From an uncultured Verrucomicrobia subdivision 3 bacterium (GTDB taxonomy: Bacteria; Verrucomicrobiota; Verrucomicrobiia; Limisphaerales; UBA11358): a DNA stretch of 64,000 nucleotides. Of the stretch, positions 31,671 to 39,830 are shown in pieces; positions within the stretch are counted from its first letter, which is position 1; each line of letters starts with the position of its first letter. The notes beneath the pieces are model-generated. The model was not told the origin of the DNA. It saw only the letters and a program-made list of their open reading frames with translations, and searched no databases. Where the stretch lies: the NCBI GenBank assembly GCA_903850425.1, contig CAINLR010000113.1:24972-88971 (forward strand). The letters are read 5' to 3'. The position numbers and the translations under genes were made by a program.

Positions 31671-33350
31671 ATGAAATCCTCTGCATTCAAAGCCTGCGTC
31701 GCACTGGCGGTTGGCTTGTCCTGTTCAAAATCCTTCACAGCGGAAACTAATCCGCCCGCCCACGAATGGCCGGCCGCCAATCCAGCAGCGGTGGACCAAT
31801 GGCGGTCACTGCGCTTCGGGATGTTCATTCACTGGGGGCCGGTGAGCTTGACCGGACACGAGATCGGCTGGTCGCGCGGCGCCGAGACGCCGATTGAGGT
31901 TTACGACAATCTTTACAGGCAATTTAATCCGACGAATTTCAATGCCGACGAATGGGTGGGCATCGCCAAGGCCGCCGGTATGAAATACATTGTCCTGACC
32001 ACGAAGCATCACGACGGTTTCTGTCTGTGGGACACGAAGTTGACGGATTACAACATCATGCACACGCCGTTTCACCGCGACGTGGTGAAAGAGCTGGCTG
32101 CCGCGTGCAAAAAACAGGGCATTGAGTTCGGCACCTATTATTCCGTGACAGACTGGTATGATCAAAACTGGCCGGTGACCAGTCCCGCCGGCAAAGTGAA
32201 ACGTGAGAAATCCGACCTCGATGCTTACGAAAAATATTTGCAAGGCCAGATTTCCGAACTCATCACCAATTACGGTCCGCTCATCACGATTTGGAATGAT
32301 GTTTCGGCCATGTATGGCAAACGCGGCGCAGAGACGATCAAGCTGGTTCGCCAGCTTCAACCCAATATTCTCATCAACAACCGCACCGGCGACGGCGGCG
32401 ACTACGACACGCCGGAGCAGAAAATTGGCAATTTTCAACTGGATCGTCCCTGGGAATCCTGCATGACCGTTTCCAAACACAATGCCTGGGCGTGGGGCGG
32501 CGCGAACGACGGTGTGAAGCCAGTTTTCGCGTGCCTTGAAATGCTCATCTTGGGCGCGGGCGGTGACGGAAATATTTTGCTGAATGTCGGCCCGCGTCCT
32601 GACGGCGTGATTGATCCGGCGCAGGCGAATTTATTGAAAGAGATCGGTGCTTGGCTCGCGAAAAACGGCGAGGCGATTTACGGCACGCGCGGCGGCCCTT
32701 GGAAACCGACCAAGTCCATCGCCAGCACGCGCAAGGACAACACGATTTATCTGCACGTCATGAAATCGGAAGATGGCCGCGTTGAACTGCCCGCGTTGCC
32801 AGCGGAAATCAAATCAGCGGCGCTGCTCAGTGGCGGCAGGTTGGAGTTCAGTCAGAATAAGGGAAAACTTTCCATCACTATTCCGCCGACCGCGCTAGAA
32901 CCAATGGACACCATTGTGAAAATTGAAGTGGATCGTCCGGCGATGGAAATTCCGGTGTTGACGTCTGCCTCCGACATCAAAGCCACCGCGTCGAACGTGT
33001 TCCAAGGCCAAAACGCAGAATACGGCCCGCAACAAGCGTTCGACAACGACCCGCAAACGCGCTGGGCGACGGACAGCAGCACCAAGCAATGTTGGATTGC
33101 CGCCGATTTGGGCAAAACCATGACGATTCAAAGCGTCCGCATCCAACAAGAAGCGAGCTATGCCGACCGCATCACGAAATTTGAGTTTCAATACCGCGCT
33201 GGCGGCGAGTGGAAAACAATTTTCAGCGGCACCAAAATCAGTGCAAAGTTTCAGAAAAATTTTGCGCCGGTGAACGCCAGAGAATTCCGCCTGAACATTC
33301 TCGACGCCACCAACGGCCCGACGATTTCGGAAATTGAACTGTCAAGATAA
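31671..33350 (+). CDS. Alpha-L-fucosidase GH29 with C-terminal F5/8 domain
   Basis: The 559-residue secreted protein has a signal peptide (KACVALAVGLSCSKSFTA). The GH29 catalytic domain shows FGMFIHWGPVSLTG, YIVLTTKHHDGFCLWDT and LITIWNDVSAMYG, the last holding the nucleophile Asp. After about residue 400 comes a jelly-roll region, and the C-terminal ~140 residues match an F5/8 type C/CBM32-like domain (AFDNDPQTRWATD, WIAADLGKTMTIQSVRI). It should cleave terminal alpha-fucose from glycans outside the cytoplasm. Its stop TAA shares a base with the next ATG. Confidence 0.9.
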   Translation: MKSSAFKACVALAVGLSCSKSFTAETNPPAHEWPAANPAAVDQWRSLRFGMFIHWGPVSLTGHEIGWSRGAETPIEVYDNLYRQFNPTNFNADEWVGIAKAAGMKYIVLTTKHHDGFCLWDTKLTDYNIMHTPFHRDVVKELAAACKKQGIEFGTYYSVTDWYDQNWPVTSPAGKVKREKSDLDAYEKYLQGQISELITNYGPLITIWNDVSAMYGKRGAETIKLVRQLQPNILINNRTGDGGDYDTPEQKIGNFQLDRPWESCMTVSKHNAWAWGGANDGVKPVFACLEMLILGAGGDGNILLNVGPRPDGVIDPAQANLLKEIGAWLAKNGEAIYGTRGGPWKPTKSIASTRKDNTIYLHVMKSEDGRVELPALPAEIKSAALLSGGRLEFSQNKGKLSITIPPTALEPMDTIVKIEVDRPAMEIPVLTSASDIKATASNVFQGQNAEYGPQQAFDNDPQTRWATDSSTKQCWIAADLGKTMTIQSVRIQQEASYADRITKFEFQYRAGGEWKTIFSGTKISAKFQKNFAPVNAREFRLNILDATNGPTISEIELSR

Positions 33351-34408
33351 TGAGGAATTTATTTTTTTCCACGGCCTTGGCATTGCTCGCGACGAGTGTT
33401 CTCGGTGCGGAGAGTGATCGGTTCGCGACCCAATCCTCGCAAACCAATCTGACGAATCAGCCAGCGGTCAGCAAGGCGCGGGTGAAGCAGTTGCAGGATT
33501 TGCATTGGGGCATGTTTGCTTGCTGGTCGTTCAGCACGTTCTCCGGCAAGGAATGGACGCGAGGCGTGACAAACATTGATCTGTTTGCCGCCAAGGATTG
33601 CGACACCGACCAGTGGGCGAAGGCGGCGAAGGACGGCAGCATGGGCTACATCCTCTTCCTCACGAAGCATCACGACGGTTTTTGCCTCTGGGACACACAG
33701 ACCACTGACCGCAAAGTCACCAAAGTGCCGTTGGGCCGAGATGTGTTGGCCGAGCTGAAAAAATCCTGTGACAAATCCGGCATCAAACTCGCGCTCTATT
33801 TTTCCGAGGGCGAATGGGCGTGGCCGGACAAACCGGGCGGCGGACGTTTTCCGAACAACGGCGGCTACAATCCGGAAATGAAAAAGGCGCAACTCAAGGA
33901 ATTGCTCACCAGATACGGGCCGATCGAATACATCTGGTTCGACCACGCCGTCGGCGACGGCGGCTTGAGCCACGCGGAAACGGTGAAATGGGTGAAAAGT
34001 TTTCAGCCGGATTGTTTTGTCGGCTTCAACCATGGCGAGGCGGCGGGCGACATCCGGTTGGGCGAAATGGGCCGGCCGGGACCAGTGAATCAGAAGACCG
34101 GCATCGGCTCGGACTCCGGCGACGCGAATTCCTCCGGTTACCGGGTTGCGGAATTCACCTATCCGATTTTGCCGAAGCACAAGGGCGGCGCGATGTGGTT
34201 TTATTCATTGCCGGAACATGACCACCTTTGCCTGCCGGCGGAAAAAATCTACGCCGACTATCTCGGCGCGGTGAAATACGGGAATATTTTCTCCCTTGAT
34301 GTCGGGCCGGATTACAATGGCAAGCTGCGGGCGATTGACGTAGAAACCTTGAAACGAGTTGGCGATATGATTCGCGCCAAAGTGCCAGCATCCGATTCAG
34401 AAAAATAA
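33350..34408 (+). CDS. Alpha-L-fucosidase GH29, short form
   Basis: The 352-residue protein has a signal peptide (FFSTALALLATSVLGA) and the GH29 motifs HWGMFACWSFSTF, ILFLTKHHDGFCLWDT and YIWFDHAVGDGG with the nucleophile Asp. It has no C-terminal accessory domain. The FIHWG motif is replaced by FACWS, so the active-site His contributed by that strand in other GH29 enzymes differs; substrate preference may differ from the upstream gene. The two genes are translationally coupled by TAATG. Confidence 0.82.
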   Translation: MRNLFFSTALALLATSVLGAESDRFATQSSQTNLTNQPAVSKARVKQLQDLHWGMFACWSFSTFSGKEWTRGVTNIDLFAAKDCDTDQWAKAAKDGSMGYILFLTKHHDGFCLWDTQTTDRKVTKVPLGRDVLAELKKSCDKSGIKLALYFSEGEWAWPDKPGGGRFPNNGGYNPEMKKAQLKELLTRYGPIEYIWFDHAVGDGGLSHAETVKWVKSFQPDCFVGFNHGEAAGDIRLGEMGRPGPVNQKTGIGSDSGDANSSGYRVAEFTYPILPKHKGGAMWFYSLPEHDHLCLPAEKIYADYLGAVKYGNIFSLDVGPDYNGKLRAIDVETLKRVGDMIRAKVPASDSEK

Positions 34409-34509
34409 TGTTCTACCGCATGAAAAACATCAACCTCGCAGTCCGGTCATGATCGTGTTTTCCTCGCTGACAGAAGGAATCCAACCGAAGTCGTGCCGTG
34501 AATGATGTG

Positions 34510-35295
34510 ATGGCAAGACGCCGCATGAAACTTCTTACATTGCTGAAGCCGCTTTGGCTGTTCTTGGCATTGATGCTTGGACTCAATGAGGTGCGCGCCG
34601 CCGAGCCAATAATTCATGTCCTGATTTTCAGCGGCCAAAACAATCACAACTGGCGCGCGACCACGCCTAAGCTCAAGGCCATTCTCGAAAGCGGCGGAAA
34701 TTTTTCCGTGGACGTCACCGAGCATCCCGAACAGTGCGATGCGGCGACCCTGAAAAAATATGACGTGCTGTTGAGCAACTGGAATACGTTTGGTAAACTC
34801 ACGGTGACGAACTGGCCACCGGCGATGCGCACAGCGTTTATGGATTTTGTCAACAGCGGCAAGGGATTTGTTTCCGTCCACGCCGGCAGCTCCTCGTTTT
34901 ACGACTGGCCGGAATACCAGCAGCTCGTCGGCGGCGCGTGGAAAATCGGTCAGACCGGCCACGGTCCGCCGCATGAATTTACCGTGAAGCTGGCGGACGC
35001 AGATCATCCCATCACGCGCGGGCTGACAAATTTTTTCACGACCGATGAGTTGTGGCATCGCACAGCGTTGCAAACCAACATCGAAATTCTCGCCACAGCG
35101 TATTCCGCGCCGGAATGGAAGGGCACCGGCAAAGACGAGCCGATTGCCTTCACGACAAAATTTGGCGAGGGCCGCTGCTTCAATCTGCTGCTCGGCCATG
35201 ACGTGAAAGCGATGGACGCGGCGGGCTTTCAAAAATTGCTTTGTCGCGGCATCGAATGGGCGGCGACCGGAAAAGTTTTGGCCGATAAAAAATAA
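34510..35295 (+). CDS. ThuA-domain protein, exported
   Basis: A 261-residue protein with a signal peptide (LLTLLKPLWLFLALMLG) and a ThuA-like class I glutamine-amidotransferase fold: HVLIFSGQNNHNWRATTP, DVLLSNWN, GFVSVHAGSSSF and TKFGEGRCFNLLLGHD. The N-terminus is uncertain between 34510, 34525 and a GTG at 34498. ThuA proteins co-occur with Gfo/Idh/MocA oxidoreductases in sugar degradation, as here. Exact reaction is unknown. Confidence 0.8.
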   Translation: MARRRMKLLTLLKPLWLFLALMLGLNEVRAAEPIIHVLIFSGQNNHNWRATTPKLKAILESGGNFSVDVTEHPEQCDAATLKKYDVLLSNWNTFGKLTVTNWPPAMRTAFMDFVNSGKGFVSVHAGSSSFYDWPEYQQLVGGAWKIGQTGHGPPHEFTVKLADADHPITRGLTNFFTTDELWHRTALQTNIEILATAYSAPEWKGTGKDEPIAFTTKFGEGRCFNLLLGHDVKAMDAAGFQKLLCRGIEWAATGKVLADKK

Positions 35296-35316
35296 ACTGC
35301 AATCACGGAGAAAAAT

Positions 35317-36651
35317 ATGAAACGAAACAACGAATTCAGCCGCCGCAAATTTTTCGGCGGGATGTTGCGCGGTGCCATTGTCGCCGCCGTGGCCCCTAAT
35401 TTTATTCCGTTGCGCGTGCCGGCGGGCGAAAACACGCCGAGCAAAAAAATCCAGCTCGGCCACATCGGTGTCGGCGGCCAGGGCACCAATGATCTGCGGA
35501 ATTTTCTCGCGGTGGATGGCGCCGCATCCGTCGCCATTTGCGATCCGTTCCGCCAGCGGCGCGAAAGCGCCGCCAAGTTTGTGCAGGACGCGCAAAAACT
35601 GGAGCCGAAACTTTACAACGACTTCCGCGATTTGCTCGCGGACAAAAGCGTGGACGCCGTGGTCATCGCCACGCCGGATCACTGGCATGTGCCGATCGGC
35701 CTCGCGGCGGTGCGCGCGGGCAAGGATGTTTATATTGAAAAACCGCTCGGTCACAGTCTCGAACAAAATCAGGCCATGCTGGCGGCGGTGAAGAAACATG
35801 AACGAATTTTTCAATACGGCACGCAGCAGCGCGCGCAAGAAATGCTCAAGCGCGGCGTGGAACTGGTGCTCAATGGCTACATCGGTGAATTGCAGCGCCT
35901 CGAAGTTTGGGCACCGGGCGGTCAGGGCGGCGGCTCGCTGGATAAAGTTCTCGTGCCTGACGGCCTTGATTACGAACTCTACATCGGTCCCGCGCCGATG
36001 AAGCCTTGCAGCAAGGATCGCATCACCAGCCACGGTTCGTGGTATTGCTCGGATTATGCGCTGGGCTTCATCGCCGGTTGGGGCGCACATCCGCTGGACA
36101 TCGCGATTTGGGGCATGGACTCGGATATGAAAGGCCCGATTTCATTTCGCGGCACCGGCGATTTTCCGACGCCGAACGGTTTGTTCGACACTTGTGCGAT
36201 GTGGGATGTGGACGTGAAATTCCACGACGGCATCCCGATGCGGTTCATGAGCACCAATCACGCCGCGCCGATTGTCAAAAAATATCGTGACGACGATCAG
36301 GGCGACGGCACAACATTTTTCGGTTCCAAAGGCTGGGTCAGCCTAAGCCGCAACGGCGTGGCCGCGAGCAATCCCGACTGGTTCAAGCTCAAGCAATGCG
36401 AAGGCACCAAGCGCGTGCTCTATCACAACCATTATTACAAATCCTTCGTGGACAGTGTGCGCGAACGCTCGCCGTCCGTCGCGCCGATTCAAGACGCGCT
36501 GCGCTCGGATGCCATCAGTCATCTTTCGCTCATGGCCATCAAATCCGGCGGCGAAGTGGTTTGGGATCCGAAGAAATACAAAATCGAATCGCCGAAAGAA
36601 TTGAACGAGCAGATGCACTGCCCAGTGCGCGGCGAGTGGAAACAAGTTTAA
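35317..36651 (+). CDS. Gfo/Idh/MocA oxidoreductase with Tat signal
   Basis: The 444-residue protein begins with a twin-arginine signal (NEFSRRKFFGGMLRG). The Rossmann region is LGHIGVGGQGTNDLRNFL with VAICDPF, then ATPDHWHVPIGLAAVRAGKDVYIEKP, which contains the catalytic-type EKP motif. The C-terminal half is the alpha/beta dehydrogenase-like domain. It acts on sugars or their derivatives and is presumably exported folded with NAD(P) bound. It follows the ThuA gene by 21 bases and precedes the epimerase by 14. Confidence 0.85.
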   Translation: MKRNNEFSRRKFFGGMLRGAIVAAVAPNFIPLRVPAGENTPSKKIQLGHIGVGGQGTNDLRNFLAVDGAASVAICDPFRQRRESAAKFVQDAQKLEPKLYNDFRDLLADKSVDAVVIATPDHWHVPIGLAAVRAGKDVYIEKPLGHSLEQNQAMLAAVKKHERIFQYGTQQRAQEMLKRGVELVLNGYIGELQRLEVWAPGGQGGGSLDKVLVPDGLDYELYIGPAPMKPCSKDRITSHGSWYCSDYALGFIAGWGAHPLDIAIWGMDSDMKGPISFRGTGDFPTPNGLFDTCAMWDVDVKFHDGIPMRFMSTNHAAPIVKKYRDDDQGDGTTFFGSKGWVSLSRNGVAASNPDWFKLKQCEGTKRVLYHNHYYKSFVDSVRERSPSVAPIQDALRSDAISHLSLMAIKSGGEVVWDPKKYKIESPKELNEQMHCPVRGEWKQV

Positions 36652-36665
36652 CCAAAATTGTTTTC

Positions 36666-37508
36666 ATGAAAATCGGCTGTTTTGCCCTCGTTGAACCGTT
36701 CACGCCCATGGAACGGCAGTTTGAACTTATCCGTAGTTTGGCCATTGATTACGTTGACCTCACCGACAACCACGACGGCGCGTCACTCGGTGTCGAGTTT
36801 GGCTTCGCCGCGTCCGTGAGCCTCGACAGTCATCCGGCAAAAATCCGTCAGTTGGCGGCGAAACACAAACTCAAGTTGAGCACCGTTTGCGCGCACGCCA
36901 ATCTGCTTGATCCCGCCGCACCGGATGTTTACGGCACGTTCCAAATCATCAAAGCCATCCGGCTCGCCGCTGATCTGGGCATTCCCGAAGTCATCACGAC
37001 CGAAGGCGATCCGAAAACCAAATTCGGCCACGCGCTCTCGGAGAAAGAAAGGCTGTTCACCATTTGCGAAAAATTGCAGTCGCCGATTGAATGGGCCGAA
37101 GAACTCGGCGTTAAGCTGCTGCTCGAACCGCACGGCATCGTCACGGATTCCGTCCAGCACATGGGCGATTTGCTCGAACGCCTCGGCCACGAAAAAACCG
37201 TCGGCATCTGTCTGGACACCGGCAACTCATGGCTCGGTGGCGCGGTGCCGCTGGATTATGTGAAGACTTTTGGGAACCGGATTCAGCACGTCCACTGGAA
37301 AGATATGCCGAAGTCGTGGCTGCCAAAGCGCGGAAAAGTTTTTGGCTGCGGCATGGCGGTCATTCCGCTCGGCGATGGTGTGGTCGGCATTCCGACCATT
37401 GTGAAAGCGCTGAAGAAAATGAGTTTCAAAGGCACGACCACTTTGGAAATCGCAGGTGCGGAAAACGTGAAAACTTCCGCCCGGCGATTGCGCGAGTGGG
37501 CGGGCTGA
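36666..37508 (+). CDS. Sugar phosphate isomerase/epimerase
   Basis: The 280-residue TIM barrel has IDYVDLTDNHDG, VKLLLEPHGIVTDS with the metal-binding Glu/His, VGICLDTGNSWLGG with the Asp and IQHVHWKDMPK with the His. A C-terminal TTTLEIAGAENV provides the last Glu. This pattern is that of xylose-isomerase-like epimerases. It has no signal peptide, so it acts in the cytoplasm. It links the ThuA/Gfo-Idh pair to the symporter downstream. Confidence 0.82.
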   Translation: MKIGCFALVEPFTPMERQFELIRSLAIDYVDLTDNHDGASLGVEFGFAASVSLDSHPAKIRQLAAKHKLKLSTVCAHANLLDPAAPDVYGTFQIIKAIRLAADLGIPEVITTEGDPKTKFGHALSEKERLFTICEKLQSPIEWAEELGVKLLLEPHGIVTDSVQHMGDLLERLGHEKTVGICLDTGNSWLGGAVPLDYVKTFGNRIQHVHWKDMPKSWLPKRGKVFGCGMAVIPLGDGVVGIPTIVKALKKMSFKGTTTLEIAGAENVKTSARRLREWAG

Positions 37509-37535
37509 ATCTGAACTCTGCCAGACTAAATCAAA

Positions 37536-39398
37536 ATGAAAAACATCAGTGCCATTGACCTCGTCATCATCGTGCTTTATCTCGCTGGCATCGTCGGCGC
37601 GGGCGTGTGGGTTGGCCTGCGCAAACGCAAGGGCGGCGAGGCCGGCAGTTATTTTCTCGCCGGCAACACGTTGAGCTGGTCGTCAATTGGGCTGGCGCTG
37701 TTCGCGACGAACATTTCCTGCCTGCACCTCGTCAGCCTCGCGCAGGCGGGCTACGATTCCGGCCTGCTCATGGGTAATTTCGAATGGCTCGCGGCCTACA
37801 CGCTGATTGTGTTGAGCCTGTTCTTCGTGCCGTTCTACATGCGCGCCAAAGTCGCCACGCTGCCGGACTTTTTGGAGAAACGCTATTGCACCGAATGTCG
37901 CGACTGGCTCGCCGGACTCTCGATGCTCACGGCAATCATTTTCAACATCGCGTTTCCACTTTCCACCGGCTGGCTGGTGTTGCACGGTGTGTTCGGCATT
38001 GATAAATGGGTTTGCATCCTGACGCTGACGACGCTGACGGCGATTTACACCATTCTCGGCGGACTCTCGGCGGTCGTGCTGACGGAGACAATTCAAGCCG
38101 TCATTCTGCTGACCGGTTCCATCATCATCACCGCGCTGGCCTACTCGAAGGCCGGCGGCTGGCACGGCATGACCGAACAACTGCACGCCAGCGGCGAGAC
38201 GATCAAGCTGTCCATGCTGCGCTCGCCGACCGACGAACCCGGCCTGCCGTGGTATGCGGTGCTGCTGGGCTATCCGGCGTTGAGCATCTGGTATTGGTGC
38301 GCCGACCAGACCATCGTCCAGCGCGTCCTCGGCGCAAAGGACGAAAACCACGCGCGCACCGGGCCGTTGTTCTGCGGCCTCATCAAGGTCTTTCCCGTGT
38401 TCGTTTTCATCCTGCCCGGCCTATTATTTTTGACGATGATTCAAGGCGGCAAGCTCGACGGACTCGCACAATTGCGTATTCGCAGCGAACAAACCGTCGT
38501 TTCCGGCAAACAATTTCAACTTGAACTCACCGGCAAGGCGCTCGGTGGCCAGACGCAAAAAATTGGTTTCACCGACGGACAAGCGCCTCTGGATTTGACC
38601 AAGGAACTTGCGAACGACGGCAAGCCGCTCACGTTGATGACCGGGCTTGACGCGAAGAAACTTATTTTGCCGACAAACGTAACCGTGATGACGTCGAAGG
38701 AAACCTACGGCCTGATGATTAAGAACCTGATGCCCGTCGGCCTGTTCGGCGTGATGGCGGCGGCGTTGATGGCGGCGCTCATGGGCAATCTTGCCAGCGC
38801 CTCTAATTCTATTGCCACGCTGTTCAGCTACGATTTGTGGCGACGCTTCCGCCCTGCCACACCGGAGCACCGGCTCGTTTTGATCGGTCGGCTGGCCTCA
38901 CTCGCGGCGTTTCTACTGGGCATCGGCCTCGTGCCGTTGCTGGACAATTACAAGAGCATTTTCGCTGGCATCAACGACATCATCGCACACATCGCGCCGC
39001 CGGTGTCGTGCGTGTTTGCCGTGGGTGTCTTCTGGCCGCGCGCCTCGGCGTTCAGCGCCAAGTGGACGATGTGGATCGGCTCGCTCACCGGCGCGCTGGT
39101 GTTCACTGGCAAGACGCTGCACGTCTGGAAACCGGAGACCTTCGCCTGGATTCCGGGATTTATTTACCTGACGCCGTTCATGCTGATGGCGTTTTACCTC
39201 CTGTGTTTTTGCATCGTGTTACAGGTTTCGCTGACGATGCTACGACCGAAACTCGCGGCGGAAGACCCACAAAAACTTTACTGGCCGCATCCCTTCGACG
39301 CGCTGAGATCACCCGGCTGGCCGGGGATGGCGAATTACAAATTTCTCGCCGCGATGGTCTTCATTGCCATGTGCGTGCTCTACTACATTTTCCGATAA
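37536..39398 (+). CDS. Sodium:solute symporter (SSS family)
   Basis: The 620-residue protein has about 13-14 membrane helices. SSS family features include SYFLAGNTLSWSSIGLALFATNIS, LSAVVLTETIQAVILLTGS and LPGLLFLTMI, and the sodium-site helix LMGNLASASNSIATLFSYDL. A large loop (about residues 300-395) between helices is unusually long. It probably imports a monosaccharide or methylated sugar for this locus, by analogy to SGLT-like members. It precedes the lipoprotein mutarotase by 15 bases. Confidence 0.85.
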   Translation: MKNISAIDLVIIVLYLAGIVGAGVWVGLRKRKGGEAGSYFLAGNTLSWSSIGLALFATNISCLHLVSLAQAGYDSGLLMGNFEWLAAYTLIVLSLFFVPFYMRAKVATLPDFLEKRYCTECRDWLAGLSMLTAIIFNIAFPLSTGWLVLHGVFGIDKWVCILTLTTLTAIYTILGGLSAVVLTETIQAVILLTGSIIITALAYSKAGGWHGMTEQLHASGETIKLSMLRSPTDEPGLPWYAVLLGYPALSIWYWCADQTIVQRVLGAKDENHARTGPLFCGLIKVFPVFVFILPGLLFLTMIQGGKLDGLAQLRIRSEQTVVSGKQFQLELTGKALGGQTQKIGFTDGQAPLDLTKELANDGKPLTLMTGLDAKKLILPTNVTVMTSKETYGLMIKNLMPVGLFGVMAAALMAALMGNLASASNSIATLFSYDLWRRFRPATPEHRLVLIGRLASLAAFLLGIGLVPLLDNYKSIFAGINDIIAHIAPPVSCVFAVGVFWPRASAFSAKWTMWIGSLTGALVFTGKTLHVWKPETFAWIPGFIYLTPFMLMAFYLLCFCIVLQVSLTMLRPKLAAEDPQKLYWPHPFDALRSPGWPGMANYKFLAAMVFIAMCVLYYIFR

Positions 39399-39413
39399 AC
39401 CAATAACTGCGCT

Positions 39414-39830
39414 ATGAAAAAGATCCTTCAATACACAATGCCACTGATTGCGCTGATCGTTTTGTCCGGCTGCGCCACCACGCAACCGCCAATCACCCGC
39501 TACGCCTGGGTCACCGGACTCAAGCCGGAAAAAATCGAGCGCTACGAATATCTCCACTCGCATCCGTGGCCGGCAATCAACCAGATGATCAAGGACTGCC
39601 ACATTCAAAACTACTCGATTTACGAGCGCGAGATTGACGGCAAGACTTACCTCTTTTCGTATCTCGAATACACCGGCACGAACTTCGACGCCGACATGAA
39701 GCTGATGGCAGCCGACCCCGAAACGCAGCGCTGGTGGAAGGAAACCGATCCGTGCCAGCAGCCACTGCCGGATGCGGCCGCGAAGGGGAAAATTTGGAGC
39801 GACGCCAAGGAAGTCTTTCATCTCCAATGA
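39414..39830 (+). CDS. Lipoprotein of the L-rhamnose mutarotase family
   Basis: The 138-residue protein has a lipoprotein signal with lipobox IVLSGC at about residue 20, followed by a DUF718/RhaM-type domain: HSHPWPAINQMIKDCHIQNYSIY, YLEYTGTNFDADMKLMAAD, PETQRWWKETDPCQQPL. The conserved His, Tyr and Trp-Trp are kept. Membrane anchoring implies the anomer conversion occurs outside the cytoplasm, before uptake by the symporter upstream. Known RhaM is cytoplasmic. The ATGA overlap couples it to the GH38-like gene. Confidence 0.78.
   Translation: MKKILQYTMPLIALIVLSGCATTQPPITRYAWVTGLKPEKIERYEYLHSHPWPAINQMIKDCHIQNYSIYEREIDGKTYLFSYLEYTGTNFDADMKLMAADPETQRWWKETDPCQQPLPDAAAKGKIWSDAKEVFHLQ

Noticed and set aside
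34447..36090. 547-codon minus-strand open frame
   Set aside because: It is antisense to the ThuA and Gfo/Idh/MocA genes, which have clear domains. High G+C makes such antisense frames open by chance.
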